From NCBI RefSeq assembly GCF_947501385.1, contig NZ_CANMVP010000003.1:1-64000 (forward strand): a stretch of DNA of 64,000 nucleotides. Reading direction: 5' to 3'. The DNA comes from an uncultured Polaribacter sp. (GTDB lineage: Bacteria; Bacteroidota; Bacteroidia; Flavobacteriales; Flavobacteriaceae). Positions 17,047 through 26,345 of this stretch are shown in pieces. A program made the position numbers and the translations under genes. How positions within the stretch are numbered: position 1 is the stretch's first letter; every line of letters begins with the position of its first letter. Under the pieces are notes generated by a model. The model was not told the DNA's origin and ran no database searches. It saw nothing but the letters and a program-made list of their open reading frames with translations.

Positions 17047-18315
17047 TTAAAACTTGATATCCCAATCAGGCTCGTAGGTTCTACTCCACAATGCCATTGC
17101 TTCACGATCGTACATGATTCCTGTTGTATCATCAACATCAAAACCTTTGTTAATTCTGTAGGCAATATTTGCGTAATGCACCATGGCCATACTCACACTC
17201 GCATCATCAATTGGGGCATTTAATTTGGCTTTCCCTCTGATGGTTTCGAAAAGATTTTGGACGTGTTGTGTAGATGTATCTCCACCGCCGCCTAAAACGT
17301 TTCCGGCTTCTTTAGAGTTTGAATCGAACTCTTTTACTAGTTCTCCTCTCTTATCAAACAATTTATATTTATTTCTATCTACAAATACAGTACCTTCTGT
17401 ACCATATATTATGGTTCCTCTTCCTGCACCATAAGTGCTGTAGTTATTTCGGGATTTTCCATCCCACTTTATAACCTTGTCATCTGCAAATTTAAAAGTA
17501 GCTTCCATATCATCATACATTTCCCAACCATCCTCTAAAAAATGTCGTTTCTCTGCTTCAACATACACCTGCTGTGGATAATCTACCTGTAAAGCCCATC
17601 TTGCAATGTCTAATTCATGGGTTCCATTATTTCCTGCTTCTGCTGTTCCATATTCCCAACCATACCAATGCCAATTATAATTCCATGTTTCTGAAGTATA
17701 CTCTCTTCTAGGAGCTGGTCCTTGAAATAAGTTCCAATCTAAACCTTTAGGAATAGCTGCTTTTTTCTGCAAAGGAACTTTTCCTCTTCCGTTGCTATAA
17801 AAAGCAACCGCTTTGTATGGTTTTCCAATAACTCCGCTGTGAATTTCTTTTATAATGTCTATAGTATGATTTGATGAACGTTGTTGATTTCCCATTTGAA
17901 CCACTTTATGAAAATGTTTTGCAGCTTTTACTAATTGCTCATTTTCATACATATTATGGCTGCTTGGTTTTTCAACATATACATGCTTTCCTGCCTGCAT
18001 CGCCATAATTGAACCAGGTGTGTGCCAGTAATCTGGCGTAGCATTTATAAGTACATCAACATCTTTATCGTCTAAAACTTTTCGGATATCATTTTCTAAT
18101 TTCGGATTGTAATCAATATGTTTTCTAAATTCTTTTAAACCTTTTATACATTGACTTTCCATAACATCGCACAGATATAACAACTTTACATTGCTTTCTT
18201 TTAGCGCGATTGGTTGTTTAAATGCGTTTAATCTTCTTCCTAAACCTGCGATTGCAACATGTATTCTGTCATTAGCACCTATAATATTAGTATAACTTTT
18301 TGCAGACATTGCCAT
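17047..18315 (-). CDS. Gfo/Idh/MocA-family oxidoreductase, 5'-truncated Tat signal
   Basis: 422 residues from the first ATG. The Rossmann motif is HVAIAGLGRRLNAF, the family motif AGKHVYVEKPSSHN has the conserved EKP Lys, and AGNNGTHELDIARWAL carries the His of the C-terminal domain. The 15 codons upstream of this ATG (18316-18360) still read KKTLAGAGIAVANSA, the hydrophobic and cleavage part of a Tat signal. They then run into an in-frame TAA (18361-18363) at the edge of a dispersed repeat, so the MxxxxRRxF part is missing. Translation from 18315 would give a cytoplasmic protein. It is either a recently decapitated gene or one expressed without export. The rest of the frame is intact. Confidence 0.82.
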   Translation of the reverse strand: MAMSAKSYTNIIGANDRIHVAIAGLGRRLNAFKQPIALKESNVKLLYLCDVMESQCIKGLKEFRKHIDYNPKLENDIRKVLDDKDVDVLINATPDYWHTPGSIMAMQAGKHVYVEKPSSHNMYENEQLVKAAKHFHKVVQMGNQQRSSNHTIDIIKEIHSGVIGKPYKAVAFYSNGRGKVPLQKKAAIPKGLDWNLFQGPAPRREYTSETWNYNWHWYGWEYGTAEAGNNGTHELDIARWALQVDYPQQVYVEAEKRHFLEDGWEMYDDMEATFKFADDKVIKWDGKSRNNYSTYGAGRGTIIYGTEGTVFVDRNKYKLFDKRGELVKEFDSNSKEAGNVLGGGGDTSTQHVQNLFETIRGKAKLNAPIDDASVSMAMVHYANIAYRINKGFDVDDTTGIMYDREAMALWSRTYEPDWDIKF

Positions 18316-18342
18316 AGCTGAATTGGCAACGGCAATACCTGC

Positions 18343-18480
18343 ACCCGCTAACGTTTTTTTTTAGCGGGATCTATGGGTTTTACCTGCCAGGCGGCAGGCT
18401 GGTTCCTCGATGCTCTATGTCGAAATAAAAAAGAAATTTCTACTTGATACCTCATACCCTTGGGGCGAGGTTTTTCATTT
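18343..18480. repeat. Dispersed repeat, copy 1 (abuts a gene)
   Basis: This is homologous over about 110 bp to 32755-32862. The shared blocks are TAGCGGGAT(C/T)TATGGGTTTA, (T)CGAAATAAAAAAGAAAT/CGAATAAAAAAGAAAT, ACTTGATACCT, TACCCTTGGG and AGGTTTTTCA. Copy 1 carries an extra 20-bp palindrome, CCTGCCAGGCGGCAGGCTGG. Its left end forms an inverted repeat (ACCCGCTAA ... TTAGCGGG) with codons of the oxidoreductase signal peptide. The remaining bases to 18613 are AT-rich and show no gene. Confidence 0.75.
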
Positions 18481-18613
18481 TACAATAGCTACTAAAATAA
18501 GTTTTCTGTAATAATACGCTATCCTATAAGGTTTGATAATGATTAGAATAAAAAAAGAAGTTGTTTTAAACAGTTCCTAATTCAAATAATTATCATTCTT
18601 TCCACCACTTTCT

Positions 18614-20026
18614 TCATTTTTTCTTTTGAATTTTCTTACTAAAAACCAAGAACAAAACCCCACTTAATAGCCAAGCGGGAAATGTAACAAAGGATAGAAA
18701 TACGTCAAATTGGACGGAGATAAAGTAAAACAACCCAAAACTAATAGCCCAAGCAAAGAGCACGGCGTTATTGACTTTAATTCCTGCTATTTCAGCATAA
18801 TTTTTTATAATTCCGAATTTTTCTGCGAAGAAATGTTCAAAGACAATGACAGCACCTATAGGAGCTAGAATAAATCCATATAAGGCAACAAAGCCTAATA
18901 ATTTCATGGCGAAAGCAGGAAATAAACCAGCGATCGTCGCGATGGTTCCTGCAATAATAGTTATCCAAAAAGTAGACGCTTTTGGGATGATGGCTTGAAA
19001 GGCCAAACCTGCTCTATAAATGGTTGGGTTGGCGGTAGTCCAGCCGGCTAAAACCACGGCAATGATTCCAAAAACACCAATGGCATTGTTTGCCAAAGGT
19101 CCTGGTGCAACTGGTGGCGCTTCGCCATTATTTAAAAAAGACAAGGCTTCTGGAGATTTTAAATACACCGCATATAAAAGTGCCGCAGCAATCCACGCCA
19201 TATAATGTCCTACATACATGCCTGCCGCAGTCATCCAACCGGCACTTGCTTTTTTAGCAAATCGAAAAACAGACAAATCAGACATGCCAATATGCATGGC
19301 TCCGTTGGCAAACCAAGACCAAATAACCACATGCCAAAAGGTAAATTTTGTTTGTCCAGGAAAGGGTTCAGAGCCTTCGCCCCAAATGTTCCAAAAGTTA
19401 GAAAAACTTTCCACACCTAATTGATTTAAAGCAACAATTCCACAGGCTATAAAAGCCAATACAATTACGGGCGACATCCAGTTTGCTGCTTTAGAAACGG
19501 TATCATAGCCTTTAGAAGCAATCAGAGAAATCACGGCACCAATGGCAATAACAATAACTACCCAAGTCACTCCATTTGGCATGGTGTCTGTTAATTTTGG
19601 CATTTCCATATCAAAAGGAATCCCCACAGCAGTTGCTGAAACGGTAATCATAGAACCTGCTAAAAAGCAAAACAAAATTCCGTTTGCCAAATTGTAGGCA
19701 GTGACTAATTTTTTACCACAAATTTTTTCTAATTGAAAATACAAAGTCAATCTATTTTTAACCGCAATTTCAGCTGTTAAAAAACGCCAGCTCAAAACAG
19801 CCAACAAATTCCCGATTAACAAACCTACAATTAAATCAAAGGCACTAACCCCCGCTGTTAAAAAAAGCGGTCCGATCATAAATTCGGTACCCGCAGCATG
19901 CTCTCCCGCATACATTCCTAAAAAACTTCCCCAGCCTTTTAATTTGGATTTCGGAACGGGTTCTCTTTCAAATTCTCCGCCAGCGATTTCTTCAATTTGA
20001 TCTGATTCTATGCTTACTTGACTCAT
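18614..20026 (-). CDS. NCS1-like permease in the rhamnose operon
   Basis: A 470-residue membrane protein with about 12 hydrophobic segments. It resembles the nucleobase:cation symporter-1/purine-cytosine permease family: an N-terminal polar tail, then GSFLGMYAGEHAAGTEFMIGPLFLTAGVS, and a mid-protein GMSDLSVFRFAKKASAG. It is the last gene of the rhamnose operon, where other bacteria place RhaT or an MFS rhamnose transporter. The likely cargo is therefore L-rhamnose or a pathway intermediate such as lactate. That would be atypical for NCS1 proteins, and it is an inference from position only. A 13-bp hairpin separates it from lldD. Confidence 0.75.
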   Translation of the reverse strand: MSQVSIESDQIEEIAGGEFEREPVPKSKLKGWGSFLGMYAGEHAAGTEFMIGPLFLTAGVSAFDLIVGLLIGNLLAVLSWRFLTAEIAVKNRLTLYFQLEKICGKKLVTAYNLANGILFCFLAGSMITVSATAVGIPFDMEMPKLTDTMPNGVTWVVIVIAIGAVISLIASKGYDTVSKAANWMSPVIVLAFIACGIVALNQLGVESFSNFWNIWGEGSEPFPGQTKFTFWHVVIWSWFANGAMHIGMSDLSVFRFAKKASAGWMTAAGMYVGHYMAWIAAALLYAVYLKSPEALSFLNNGEAPPVAPGPLANNAIGVFGIIAVVLAGWTTANPTIYRAGLAFQAIIPKASTFWITIIAGTIATIAGLFPAFAMKLLGFVALYGFILAPIGAVIVFEHFFAEKFGIIKNYAEIAGIKVNNAVLFAWAISFGLFYFISVQFDVFLSFVTFPAWLLSGVLFLVFSKKIQKKK

Positions 20027-20058
20027 AAGTTTGTGTTTTTGATTGATTTTTTTTAAAA

Positions 20059-20105
20059 ATTGACTTCAAGACCTATAACTTTAATTGTTCAATCTTGAAG
20101 TCAAT
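20059..20105 (-). terminator. Long-loop hairpin between lldD and the permease gene
   Basis: 13-bp perfect arms ATTGACTTCAAGA (20059-20071) and TCTTGAAGTCAAT (20093-20105) with a 21-nt loop. On the operon strand a T-rich stretch follows it only partly (AATTTTTAAAAAAAATC). It may act as a partial terminator or mRNA-stability element that lowers permease expression relative to the enzymes. Confidence 0.5.
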
Positions 20106-20131
20106 TCGTCTGATATCTTACTTCCTGTTTT

Positions 20132-21277
20132 TTAGATTAAGTGCTCTGGAAAATCCGCTACACGCTCGCAGCAAATTTGTTCCATTACTTGTTGTAATTC
20201 TGTTTTTAATAAAGAGATGGTATGGTCTCCACCTTTTTTACCCAATGCAGCAACGCCATACATAAAAGAACGTCCTAGAAATGTAAATTTAGCACCAGAA
20301 GCCAAAGCTCTGGCAACATCCACGCCAGAACGAATGCCACTATCCATCATCACTTCAATTTGATTACCATATTTTTCGGCAATCGAGGTCAATGGTTTGA
20401 TGGAGGATTCTCCAGCATCTAACTGTCTTCCCCCGTGATTAGACACAATAATTCCGTCTAAGCCTAAGCGAATGGCTTGTTCGGCATCATCATGAGAAGC
20501 CACTCCTTTTAAGACAATTTTACCTTTCCATAAATCACGAATTGGTTTTATTTTTTCTTCATTCAATCTTCCAGAAAACGTCTGATCCATAAATTTTCCC
20601 AATTGTTTGAGGTCTAAATTTTTTGGCATATAGGGGAGTAAATTTGCAAAACCAGGAATACCATGTTTTAAGGTTTGTAAGCTCCAATGTGGTCTGCCAA
20701 AGGCTTGCAGAATATTACTAACGTTCATTTTAGGAGGCATTGCCAAACCATTTCTGATGTCTCTTGGTCTAAAGCCAAAACTAGGCACATCACACAGAAT
20801 CACCAACACTGGGCATGCTGCAGCGGCAGCTCTTTTTAAGAGATCGTTACGCAAACGGTCTTCTGTAGGATGGTATAATTGAAACCAGGCTTTGCCTTCT
20901 GTTAACTCTGCTGCTCTTTCGATGCTTGTGGTGGTAACGGTGCTTAAAACAAACGGAATATTGTGCTCGAAAGCAGCTTTTGCTAAGATTTCTGGAGCAT
21001 TTGGCCACATCAAACCTTGCAAACCCACAGGCGCAATTCCAAAAGGCGCGTCATACTCAATGCCAAACAATTTGGTTTTGGTAGAAGAACCGCCATGATT
21101 TCGTAAATAATTTGGTTGTAATTGCACCTCCCTTAATTCTGAAGTATTTCTGTGCAGATTGACGTCTTCATTACAACCACCGTCTAAATACTCAAAAGCA
21201 AATTTTGGAATTTTTTTTCGTGCTTTATTTCTTAAATCATCTATAGATGGATAGCGTGTATCTATTTTTATGGCCAT
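20132..21277 (-). CDS. lldD: FMN-dependent L-lactate dehydrogenase / alpha-hydroxyacid oxidase
   Basis: 381 residues of the glycolate oxidase/lactate dehydrogenase TIM-barrel family. It oxidises L-lactate to pyruvate with FMN and passes electrons to quinone or oxygen. The conserved FMN and substrate segments are present: APFGIAPVGLQGLMWPNAPEI, ILCDVPSFGFRPRDIRNG, the catalytic VSNHGGRQLDAGESS (His and Arg) and MMDSGIRSGVDVARALASGA. In this operon it fits the last step of rhamnose breakdown, since RhaEW makes L-lactate from L-lactaldehyde. It lies 6 bp after rhaB. Confidence 0.88.
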   Translation of the reverse strand: MAIKIDTRYPSIDDLRNKARKKIPKFAFEYLDGGCNEDVNLHRNTSELREVQLQPNYLRNHGGSSTKTKLFGIEYDAPFGIAPVGLQGLMWPNAPEILAKAAFEHNIPFVLSTVTTTSIERAAELTEGKAWFQLYHPTEDRLRNDLLKRAAAAACPVLVILCDVPSFGFRPRDIRNGLAMPPKMNVSNILQAFGRPHWSLQTLKHGIPGFANLLPYMPKNLDLKQLGKFMDQTFSGRLNEEKIKPIRDLWKGKIVLKGVASHDDAEQAIRLGLDGIIVSNHGGRQLDAGESSIKPLTSIAEKYGNQIEVMMDSGIRSGVDVARALASGAKFTFLGRSFMYGVAALGKKGGDHTISLLKTELQQVMEQICCERVADFPEHLI

Positions 21278-21283
21278 AGTTTT

Positions 21284-22657
21284 TTACTTGATAATAAAAG
21301 GAACGTGTTTTTTTAGCGCATAATTCTTTTTCAAGAATTTTGAGTTTAATTTGGTGTCTGAAATTGCAATGGCTGCGCCTAATGCAGAACCTAAAGAAGC
21401 TTTGGTAGTGCGTAATTTCATTCCTCTTAAATAATGTGATAATAATTTTATGTACAGGTCATTGTCTGTAAAACCCCCATCAATATACAAACGATCAATT
21501 TCTTGGGTATCTACAATTCTTTTAATTCCTTGTACTTGCAATTGCACCAACTCTATCATTAATTGATGGTATGCATGCTCAAATGTATTGTAAGCATAAG
21601 TTGTTTTTTGTGGCATGTTTTCATCAGCAAAAGATTTCCATCGAAAAGCATAGGTAAAGTCTGCTATAATTTCTGAATAGGCATCATAATCAAAAGCTAC
21701 ATTCTTGTGATAGTCTTGGTCTATATTAAATTTTTTCGACAATTCTTCGACTTGTAATTTGTATTCGTTTCCTAAAAATAGACGGGAAGATTTAACGGGT
21801 TTTCCATTAATTCTCATATAATTGATACAACCTGCTTTTGTTTCTTCGATGGTTAAAGGAACGTCTGAAAACGGATTTAAGGCAATAGACCAAGTCCCTG
21901 TAGAGACCAAAACAAATGGTTTTTTTACACTTCTTACATACGGAAGTAGTGCAGAAGAACTGTCATGAATACCTACGCCTATTTTAATTCTTGTGCCATT
22001 GTAATTCATGTTTACACTGGTTTCTGTGGAAACAATTGGCGGTAAAATTTTATGAATTTCTTCCTTGTAGACCCAATGATGATAGTCTTTCTTTTCATAA
22101 TTCCACAAAGAAGTATGGCAACCAATACTGGTGTATTCACTAAAAGGAATTCCTGTAAATATAAAGCTCAAATACTGTGGTAAATGCAACGAATGTTTGA
22201 TCTTTTTATAGATTTCTGGTTGGGTATATTTGATCCAATAGAGCTGCATCCCTGAATTTAAAAGCCCTGATTTTGGGGAACCTGTAGTGCTCGTAAATTC
22301 TAATTCTGGACCGTATTCTTTATAAAAATCGGCTACAACGGTAGCGTCAATTTCTTTGGTATAATTGTAAAGTGGTGTTAACGGATTTCCATATTCGTCT
22401 AAATGCACAAAACTGGCACCATAAGTAGAAAAATTAATTGCTTTTATGGTAAACTCTTCATGATGTAAAATGCGCTGAAAAAGTTCCTTTAACCAAGCTT
22501 GTAAAGCCGCTAAATTTTCTGTTGGAAAGCCATCTTCATCTTTAATCTCGTCAAAAGAGGCATATTCTCGATATACTTCTTTGTAATTTTTATCAAAAAG
22601 AAAGAATTTTTTATTGGTCTTTCCGATGTCAAAAACGGCAGTTACTTTTTGTTTCAT
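21284..22657 (-). CDS. rhaB: Rhamnulokinase (FGGY family)
   Basis: A 457-residue FGGY sugar kinase. It phosphorylates L-rhamnulose to rhamnulose-1-phosphate. The N-terminal ATPase phosphate-binding motif is VFDIGKTNKKFFLFD; a central VLVSTGTWSIALNPF-like segment and a C-terminal YIDGGFTDNDLYIKLL adenosine-binding motif complete the actin-like fold. Only operon context (between the isomerase and lldD) makes the substrate rhamnulose; FGGY sequences alone also fit other ketoses such as fuculose. Tight spacing on both sides (10 and 6 bp) shows co-translation. Confidence 0.88.
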   Translation of the reverse strand: MKQKVTAVFDIGKTNKKFFLFDKNYKEVYREYASFDEIKDEDGFPTENLAALQAWLKELFQRILHHEEFTIKAINFSTYGASFVHLDEYGNPLTPLYNYTKEIDATVVADFYKEYGPELEFTSTTGSPKSGLLNSGMQLYWIKYTQPEIYKKIKHSLHLPQYLSFIFTGIPFSEYTSIGCHTSLWNYEKKDYHHWVYKEEIHKILPPIVSTETSVNMNYNGTRIKIGVGIHDSSSALLPYVRSVKKPFVLVSTGTWSIALNPFSDVPLTIEETKAGCINYMRINGKPVKSSRLFLGNEYKLQVEELSKKFNIDQDYHKNVAFDYDAYSEIIADFTYAFRWKSFADENMPQKTTYAYNTFEHAYHQLMIELVQLQVQGIKRIVDTQEIDRLYIDGGFTDNDLYIKLLSHYLRGMKLRTTKASLGSALGAAIAISDTKLNSKFLKKNYALKKHVPFIIK

Positions 22658-22667
22658 GATGTTTATT

Positions 22668-23948
22668 TTACAATCCTGTGGCTATGGTATTTTTTCCTCT
22701 TTCTTTGATCAAGCCATCTCTTACCTTTAAATTTCTATAGCTTTGTATTGGATGAATTGCGCCACCCGTTTTTAATCTTGCAGCCGCTAATAAAGGCCTC
22801 ACATCTGTTCTATATGCACCTTGTAAAATTTCTTGACAGGCAACCACATCATTTTCTAATTGTGCCCTTCTTAATGCATTTTGATCTACTAGCAAAGCTT
22901 TTGCATAAGCCTCTTGAATGGCTTCTAAAGATTGAATTAAATCTTCTAAAGGATCTTTTACATTATGGCTGGCATCAATCATCCAGGCTAAATCTGGATT
23001 TTGAGGATTGTTTTCCATCCCATAGACCAATTCATTAAAAATTAAGAAAAGTGCATAAGGTTTGATACTTCCAACGGTAAGATCATCATCACCATATTTA
23101 CTATCGTTAAAATGAAAGCCTCCTAATTTACCCTTCAACATTAACATAGAGACAATTTGTTCGATGTTCGAATTTGGCAAGTGGTGTCCTAAATCAACCA
23201 AAGAAAATGCTTTTTCACCACATTCATTTGCCAGCATAAAAGAGGTGCCCCAATCTTGAATTACTGTAGCATAAAAGTTGGGTTCATAGGGTTTGTATTC
23301 AATGAGAAGTTTCCAATCCTTTGGCAAACCTTTGTAAATTTCTTTTAAACTGTCTTGTGTATTTTGTAAGGCGGTTTGAAAATTGTTTTGACCCGGAAAA
23401 CAAGAACCATCTGCCAACCAAACGGTTAGGCTTTTAGAACCTAATTTGTCTCCGATTTTAATCACCTCTAAATTATGCGCAATGGCTTGCTCACGAACCG
23501 CTTGACTTGTATTGCTTAAAGAGCCGTATTTATAACTTTCTTTCGCATTTTTTTGATCTTGAAAGGTGTTTGAATTTACAGAATCGAATTTGATCTGTAA
23601 GCTATCTGCTTGTTGTTTGATGGCTGCATAATCGGAAGGAATGTCCCAAGGAATGTGCAAAGAAACCGCACCAGCAGTTTGTGTTAAGGCGTGTAAAATG
23701 CCTACATCATCTAATTTTTGTTCTAGTGTTGATGGTTCTCCGTAAAAAGAAAAACGTCCAAAACGAGTTCCACCAGCACCCAAAGCCCAACTAGGAATTG
23801 CCACTTGAAAATCACTTAATTTCGATACCATATGATGTACATCATGTCCTTTTGCAGTTAAAGTATCTGCTAAAAAGTGATACTGATTGTTTTGTAAAGC
23901 AAGACTTTTTTTATTGTCGTCTGCTATATGCTGTTTTGTTAATTTCAT
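22668..23948 (-). CDS. rhaI: L-rhamnose isomerase (RhaI type)
   Basis: A 426-residue metal-dependent TIM-barrel isomerase converting L-rhamnose to L-rhamnulose. It is of the RhaI type known from Pseudomonas, not the E. coli RhaA type. Typical stretches are PSWALGAGGTRFGRF near residue 53, VWLADGSCFPGQNNF, LIEYKPYEPNFYATVIQDWG (a metal-binding Glu), LVDLGHHLPNSNIEQIV and GGFHFNDSKYGDDDL, which supply the metal-binding His and Asp residues. It follows rhaEW by 86 bp and precedes rhaB by 10 bp. Confidence 0.93.
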   Translation of the reverse strand: MKLTKQHIADDNKKSLALQNNQYHFLADTLTAKGHDVHHMVSKLSDFQVAIPSWALGAGGTRFGRFSFYGEPSTLEQKLDDVGILHALTQTAGAVSLHIPWDIPSDYAAIKQQADSLQIKFDSVNSNTFQDQKNAKESYKYGSLSNTSQAVREQAIAHNLEVIKIGDKLGSKSLTVWLADGSCFPGQNNFQTALQNTQDSLKEIYKGLPKDWKLLIEYKPYEPNFYATVIQDWGTSFMLANECGEKAFSLVDLGHHLPNSNIEQIVSMLMLKGKLGGFHFNDSKYGDDDLTVGSIKPYALFLIFNELVYGMENNPQNPDLAWMIDASHNVKDPLEDLIQSLEAIQEAYAKALLVDQNALRRAQLENDVVACQEILQGAYRTDVRPLLAAARLKTGGAIHPIQSYRNLKVRDGLIKERGKNTIATGL

Positions 23949-24034
23949 AAAAATCTGGTTTTAATAAAAAGCTTCCATAAATTTATGAATTCTCTATGGA
24001 AGTTTTTAAAATAATTATATTTAGATAATTTGAA

Positions 24035-26140
24035 TTATCTTACAAATGCATTGGCCATACCACCATCAACATTGATAATGTTCCCAGTAGATTTGTCTAG
24101 AATTCCAACAAGAGAAAATACGCCATTGGCAATATCTTCGGGTCTAATGATTTCGTTTAATAAGTTTCTTTTGGCATAAAAAGCGGGTAGTTCCTCTACA
24201 GTAATTCCGTTTGCTTTCGCTCTACCTGCTGCCCAGGCGCCTTCCCAGATTTTACTTCCTACAATTACACCATCCGGATTTACAGTATTGACTCTAATTT
24301 TATCTTTTCCTAATTCAGCGGCTAATAAACGCACCATGTGTTGTTGAGACGCTTTTGCGGTTCCGTACGCTACATTGTTAGGTCCAGCAACCAAACCGTT
24401 TTTACTAGCGATGGAAATAAAATCGCCACCCAAAGCTTGCTTGCGCATAATTGCTACAGATTGTTTTGCCAGTTCAAACTGCCCTTTTACCAAGATGTTC
24501 TGTAAAATGTTCCAATCTTTATCTGTAGTGTCTTCTAATGCTTTAGAAATTGCCAAACCAGCACTGTGTACAATAATATCTACACCACCAAATTCGATAC
24601 ATGCTGTTTTATATGCTGAGGCAATAGAATCGTTGTTGGTAACATCGCAAATGGCATAGGCAGAAACATCTCTTTTATAAGTTGCGTTTGCTTCAATTAA
24701 ACTTTCTTCGTTAATATCTGTTAGTACAACATTTGCACCTTCAGCAGCTAATTTATCAGCAATGGCTTTACCAATACCGCCACCTGCACCAGTAACAAAA
24801 GCTACTTTTCTAGACAATGGTAATTCTTTTGGCATTCTTTGTAATTTTGCCTCTTCTAGCAACCAATATTCAATATCAAAAGCTTCCTGTCTTGGCAAAG
24901 AAGTATAGGCCGTAATGGCTTCTGCACCCCGCATGACATTAATGGCATTGATATAAAATTCGTTGGCAACTCTGGTGGTTTGTTTGTTTTTTGCAAAACT
25001 AAACATTCCTACTCCCGGATAAATAATAATAACAGGATTTGCATCACGAATCGCAGGACTGTTTTCCTTTTTACAGGTGTTGTAATAATCTACATATTCT
25101 TGTCTGTAGGCTTCAAAAGCAGGTTCTAAGTTTTTACGAATCGCTTCTGTATCTGATAGGTCTTGATTTTTATCTAATGTTAAAACTAATGGTTGAATTT
25201 TTGTTCTTAGGAAATGATCTGGACACGAAGTTCCCATGGGCGCTAAACGCTCTAAATCATGACTATTGATATATTGCAGGACCACATTGGTATCAGAAAA
25301 ATGACCGATCATTCTATTTTCAGAAGAACACAAACCTCTTAACAACGGCATTAACTGGGCTGCTTTTTCTGTACGCTCTGCTGCTGGCAAGCTCTCAACT
25401 TTTTGTCCGCCAAAAACTTTGCCATTTTCTTTAATTTTTTTGGCAATATATTCAGAAGCCATTTCAATAACTTCTAGACTGTTTATATAAGATTCATAAG
25501 AGGTATCTCCCCAAGTAAATAAACCATGAGAACCTAAAACAATACCTCTAATTCCTGGATTGTCTGCCAAACATTGCTCTAATTGCAAGCCTAAATCGAA
25601 TCCTGGTTTTTGCCAAGGCACCCAACCCATAGTGTCTCCCCAAATTTCTTTGGTTACTTGCTGGCTATCTTTAGCAGCGGCTACTGCAATTAATGCATCT
25701 GGATGTAGGTGATCTATATGTGCAAATGGTAATAAACCATGCAATGGTGTGTCAATAGATGGTGCTTTACTGTCTAAATCGTAAATACAATGATTGAACA
25801 AACCCACCATTCGATCTTCATCATGCAAACCTTTGTACACTTTTTTTAAATCGCGCAATCTGCTAGTGTATAAACCTGCAATTCCTGCTCTGTTTAAAGT
25901 ACCAATGTCTCCACCAGAACCTTTTACCCACATGACTTCTACCTCTTTATTTGTCAAAGGATCTTTTTCTATGGTTTTACAACTGGTGTTTCCACCACCA
26001 TAATTGGTAATTCTTAAATCTGCCCCTAAAATATTAGAACGGTATAAGAATAACGCTACTTGGTCATCTCCTAGAGCATCTGCTTTGTCTTGATCCCATA
26101 AATAATCTACGTATTTAAATGCTTTTGTATTCGTTTTCAT
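24035..26140 (-). CDS. rhaEW: Bifunctional rhamnulose-1-phosphate aldolase / lactaldehyde dehydrogenase
   Basis: A 701-residue fusion. Residues 1 to about 400 form a class II (zinc) aldolase domain with GADLRITNYGGGNTSCKT and the His-rich HIDHLHPDALIAVAAAKD. Residues about 440-701 form an SDR domain (KVAFVTGAGGGIGKAIADKL; catalytic YGTAKAS). The aldolase splits L-rhamnulose-1-P into DHAP and L-lactaldehyde, and the SDR domain oxidises lactaldehyde to L-lactate. The same fusion is known as RhaEW (YuxG in Bacillus). It is the first gene of the rhamnose operon, behind a promoter of the shared box architecture, and is divergent from a GntR-type regulator. Confidence 0.92.
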   Translation of the reverse strand: MKTNTKAFKYVDYLWDQDKADALGDDQVALFLYRSNILGADLRITNYGGGNTSCKTIEKDPLTNKEVEVMWVKGSGGDIGTLNRAGIAGLYTSRLRDLKKVYKGLHDEDRMVGLFNHCIYDLDSKAPSIDTPLHGLLPFAHIDHLHPDALIAVAAAKDSQQVTKEIWGDTMGWVPWQKPGFDLGLQLEQCLADNPGIRGIVLGSHGLFTWGDTSYESYINSLEVIEMASEYIAKKIKENGKVFGGQKVESLPAAERTEKAAQLMPLLRGLCSSENRMIGHFSDTNVVLQYINSHDLERLAPMGTSCPDHFLRTKIQPLVLTLDKNQDLSDTEAIRKNLEPAFEAYRQEYVDYYNTCKKENSPAIRDANPVIIIYPGVGMFSFAKNKQTTRVANEFYINAINVMRGAEAITAYTSLPRQEAFDIEYWLLEEAKLQRMPKELPLSRKVAFVTGAGGGIGKAIADKLAAEGANVVLTDINEESLIEANATYKRDVSAYAICDVTNNDSIASAYKTACIEFGGVDIIVHSAGLAISKALEDTTDKDWNILQNILVKGQFELAKQSVAIMRKQALGGDFISIASKNGLVAGPNNVAYGTAKASQQHMVRLLAAELGKDKIRVNTVNPDGVIVGSKIWEGAWAAGRAKANGITVEELPAFYAKRNLLNEIIRPEDIANGVFSLVGILDKSTGNIINVDGGMANAFVR

Positions 26141-26165
26141 AAGGTTTGTTAAAATTTATCAAAAA

Positions 26166-26211
26166 CAAATTTAGAGGTCTATTCAATTAATCGTATCCTG
26201 TACTGTACCGT
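26166..26211 (-). promoter_or_regulatory. Rhamnose-operon promoter with PUL box
   Basis: The box ATCCTGTACTGTACCGT (26195-26211, plus strand) ends 21 bp from TAAATTTG on the minus strand (26166-26173), a full TAnnTTTG match. The proximal edge of the box is 54 bp from the rhaEW start. The same arrangement precedes PUL genes elsewhere in the window. Within the box CTGTA is directly repeated (CTGTACTGTACC). Confidence 0.7.
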
Positions 26212-26345
26212 GAAATTATTATTTTTTTTTGAAAAATGTTTTTTACATATTACTGTTGTCAATCCAAATAAAATCTGTTATTTTAGGTCTTTCTAGTGAC
26301 GCTACAAGATAAATGATATTAATTAAATAACCTTTTTCAAAATAT

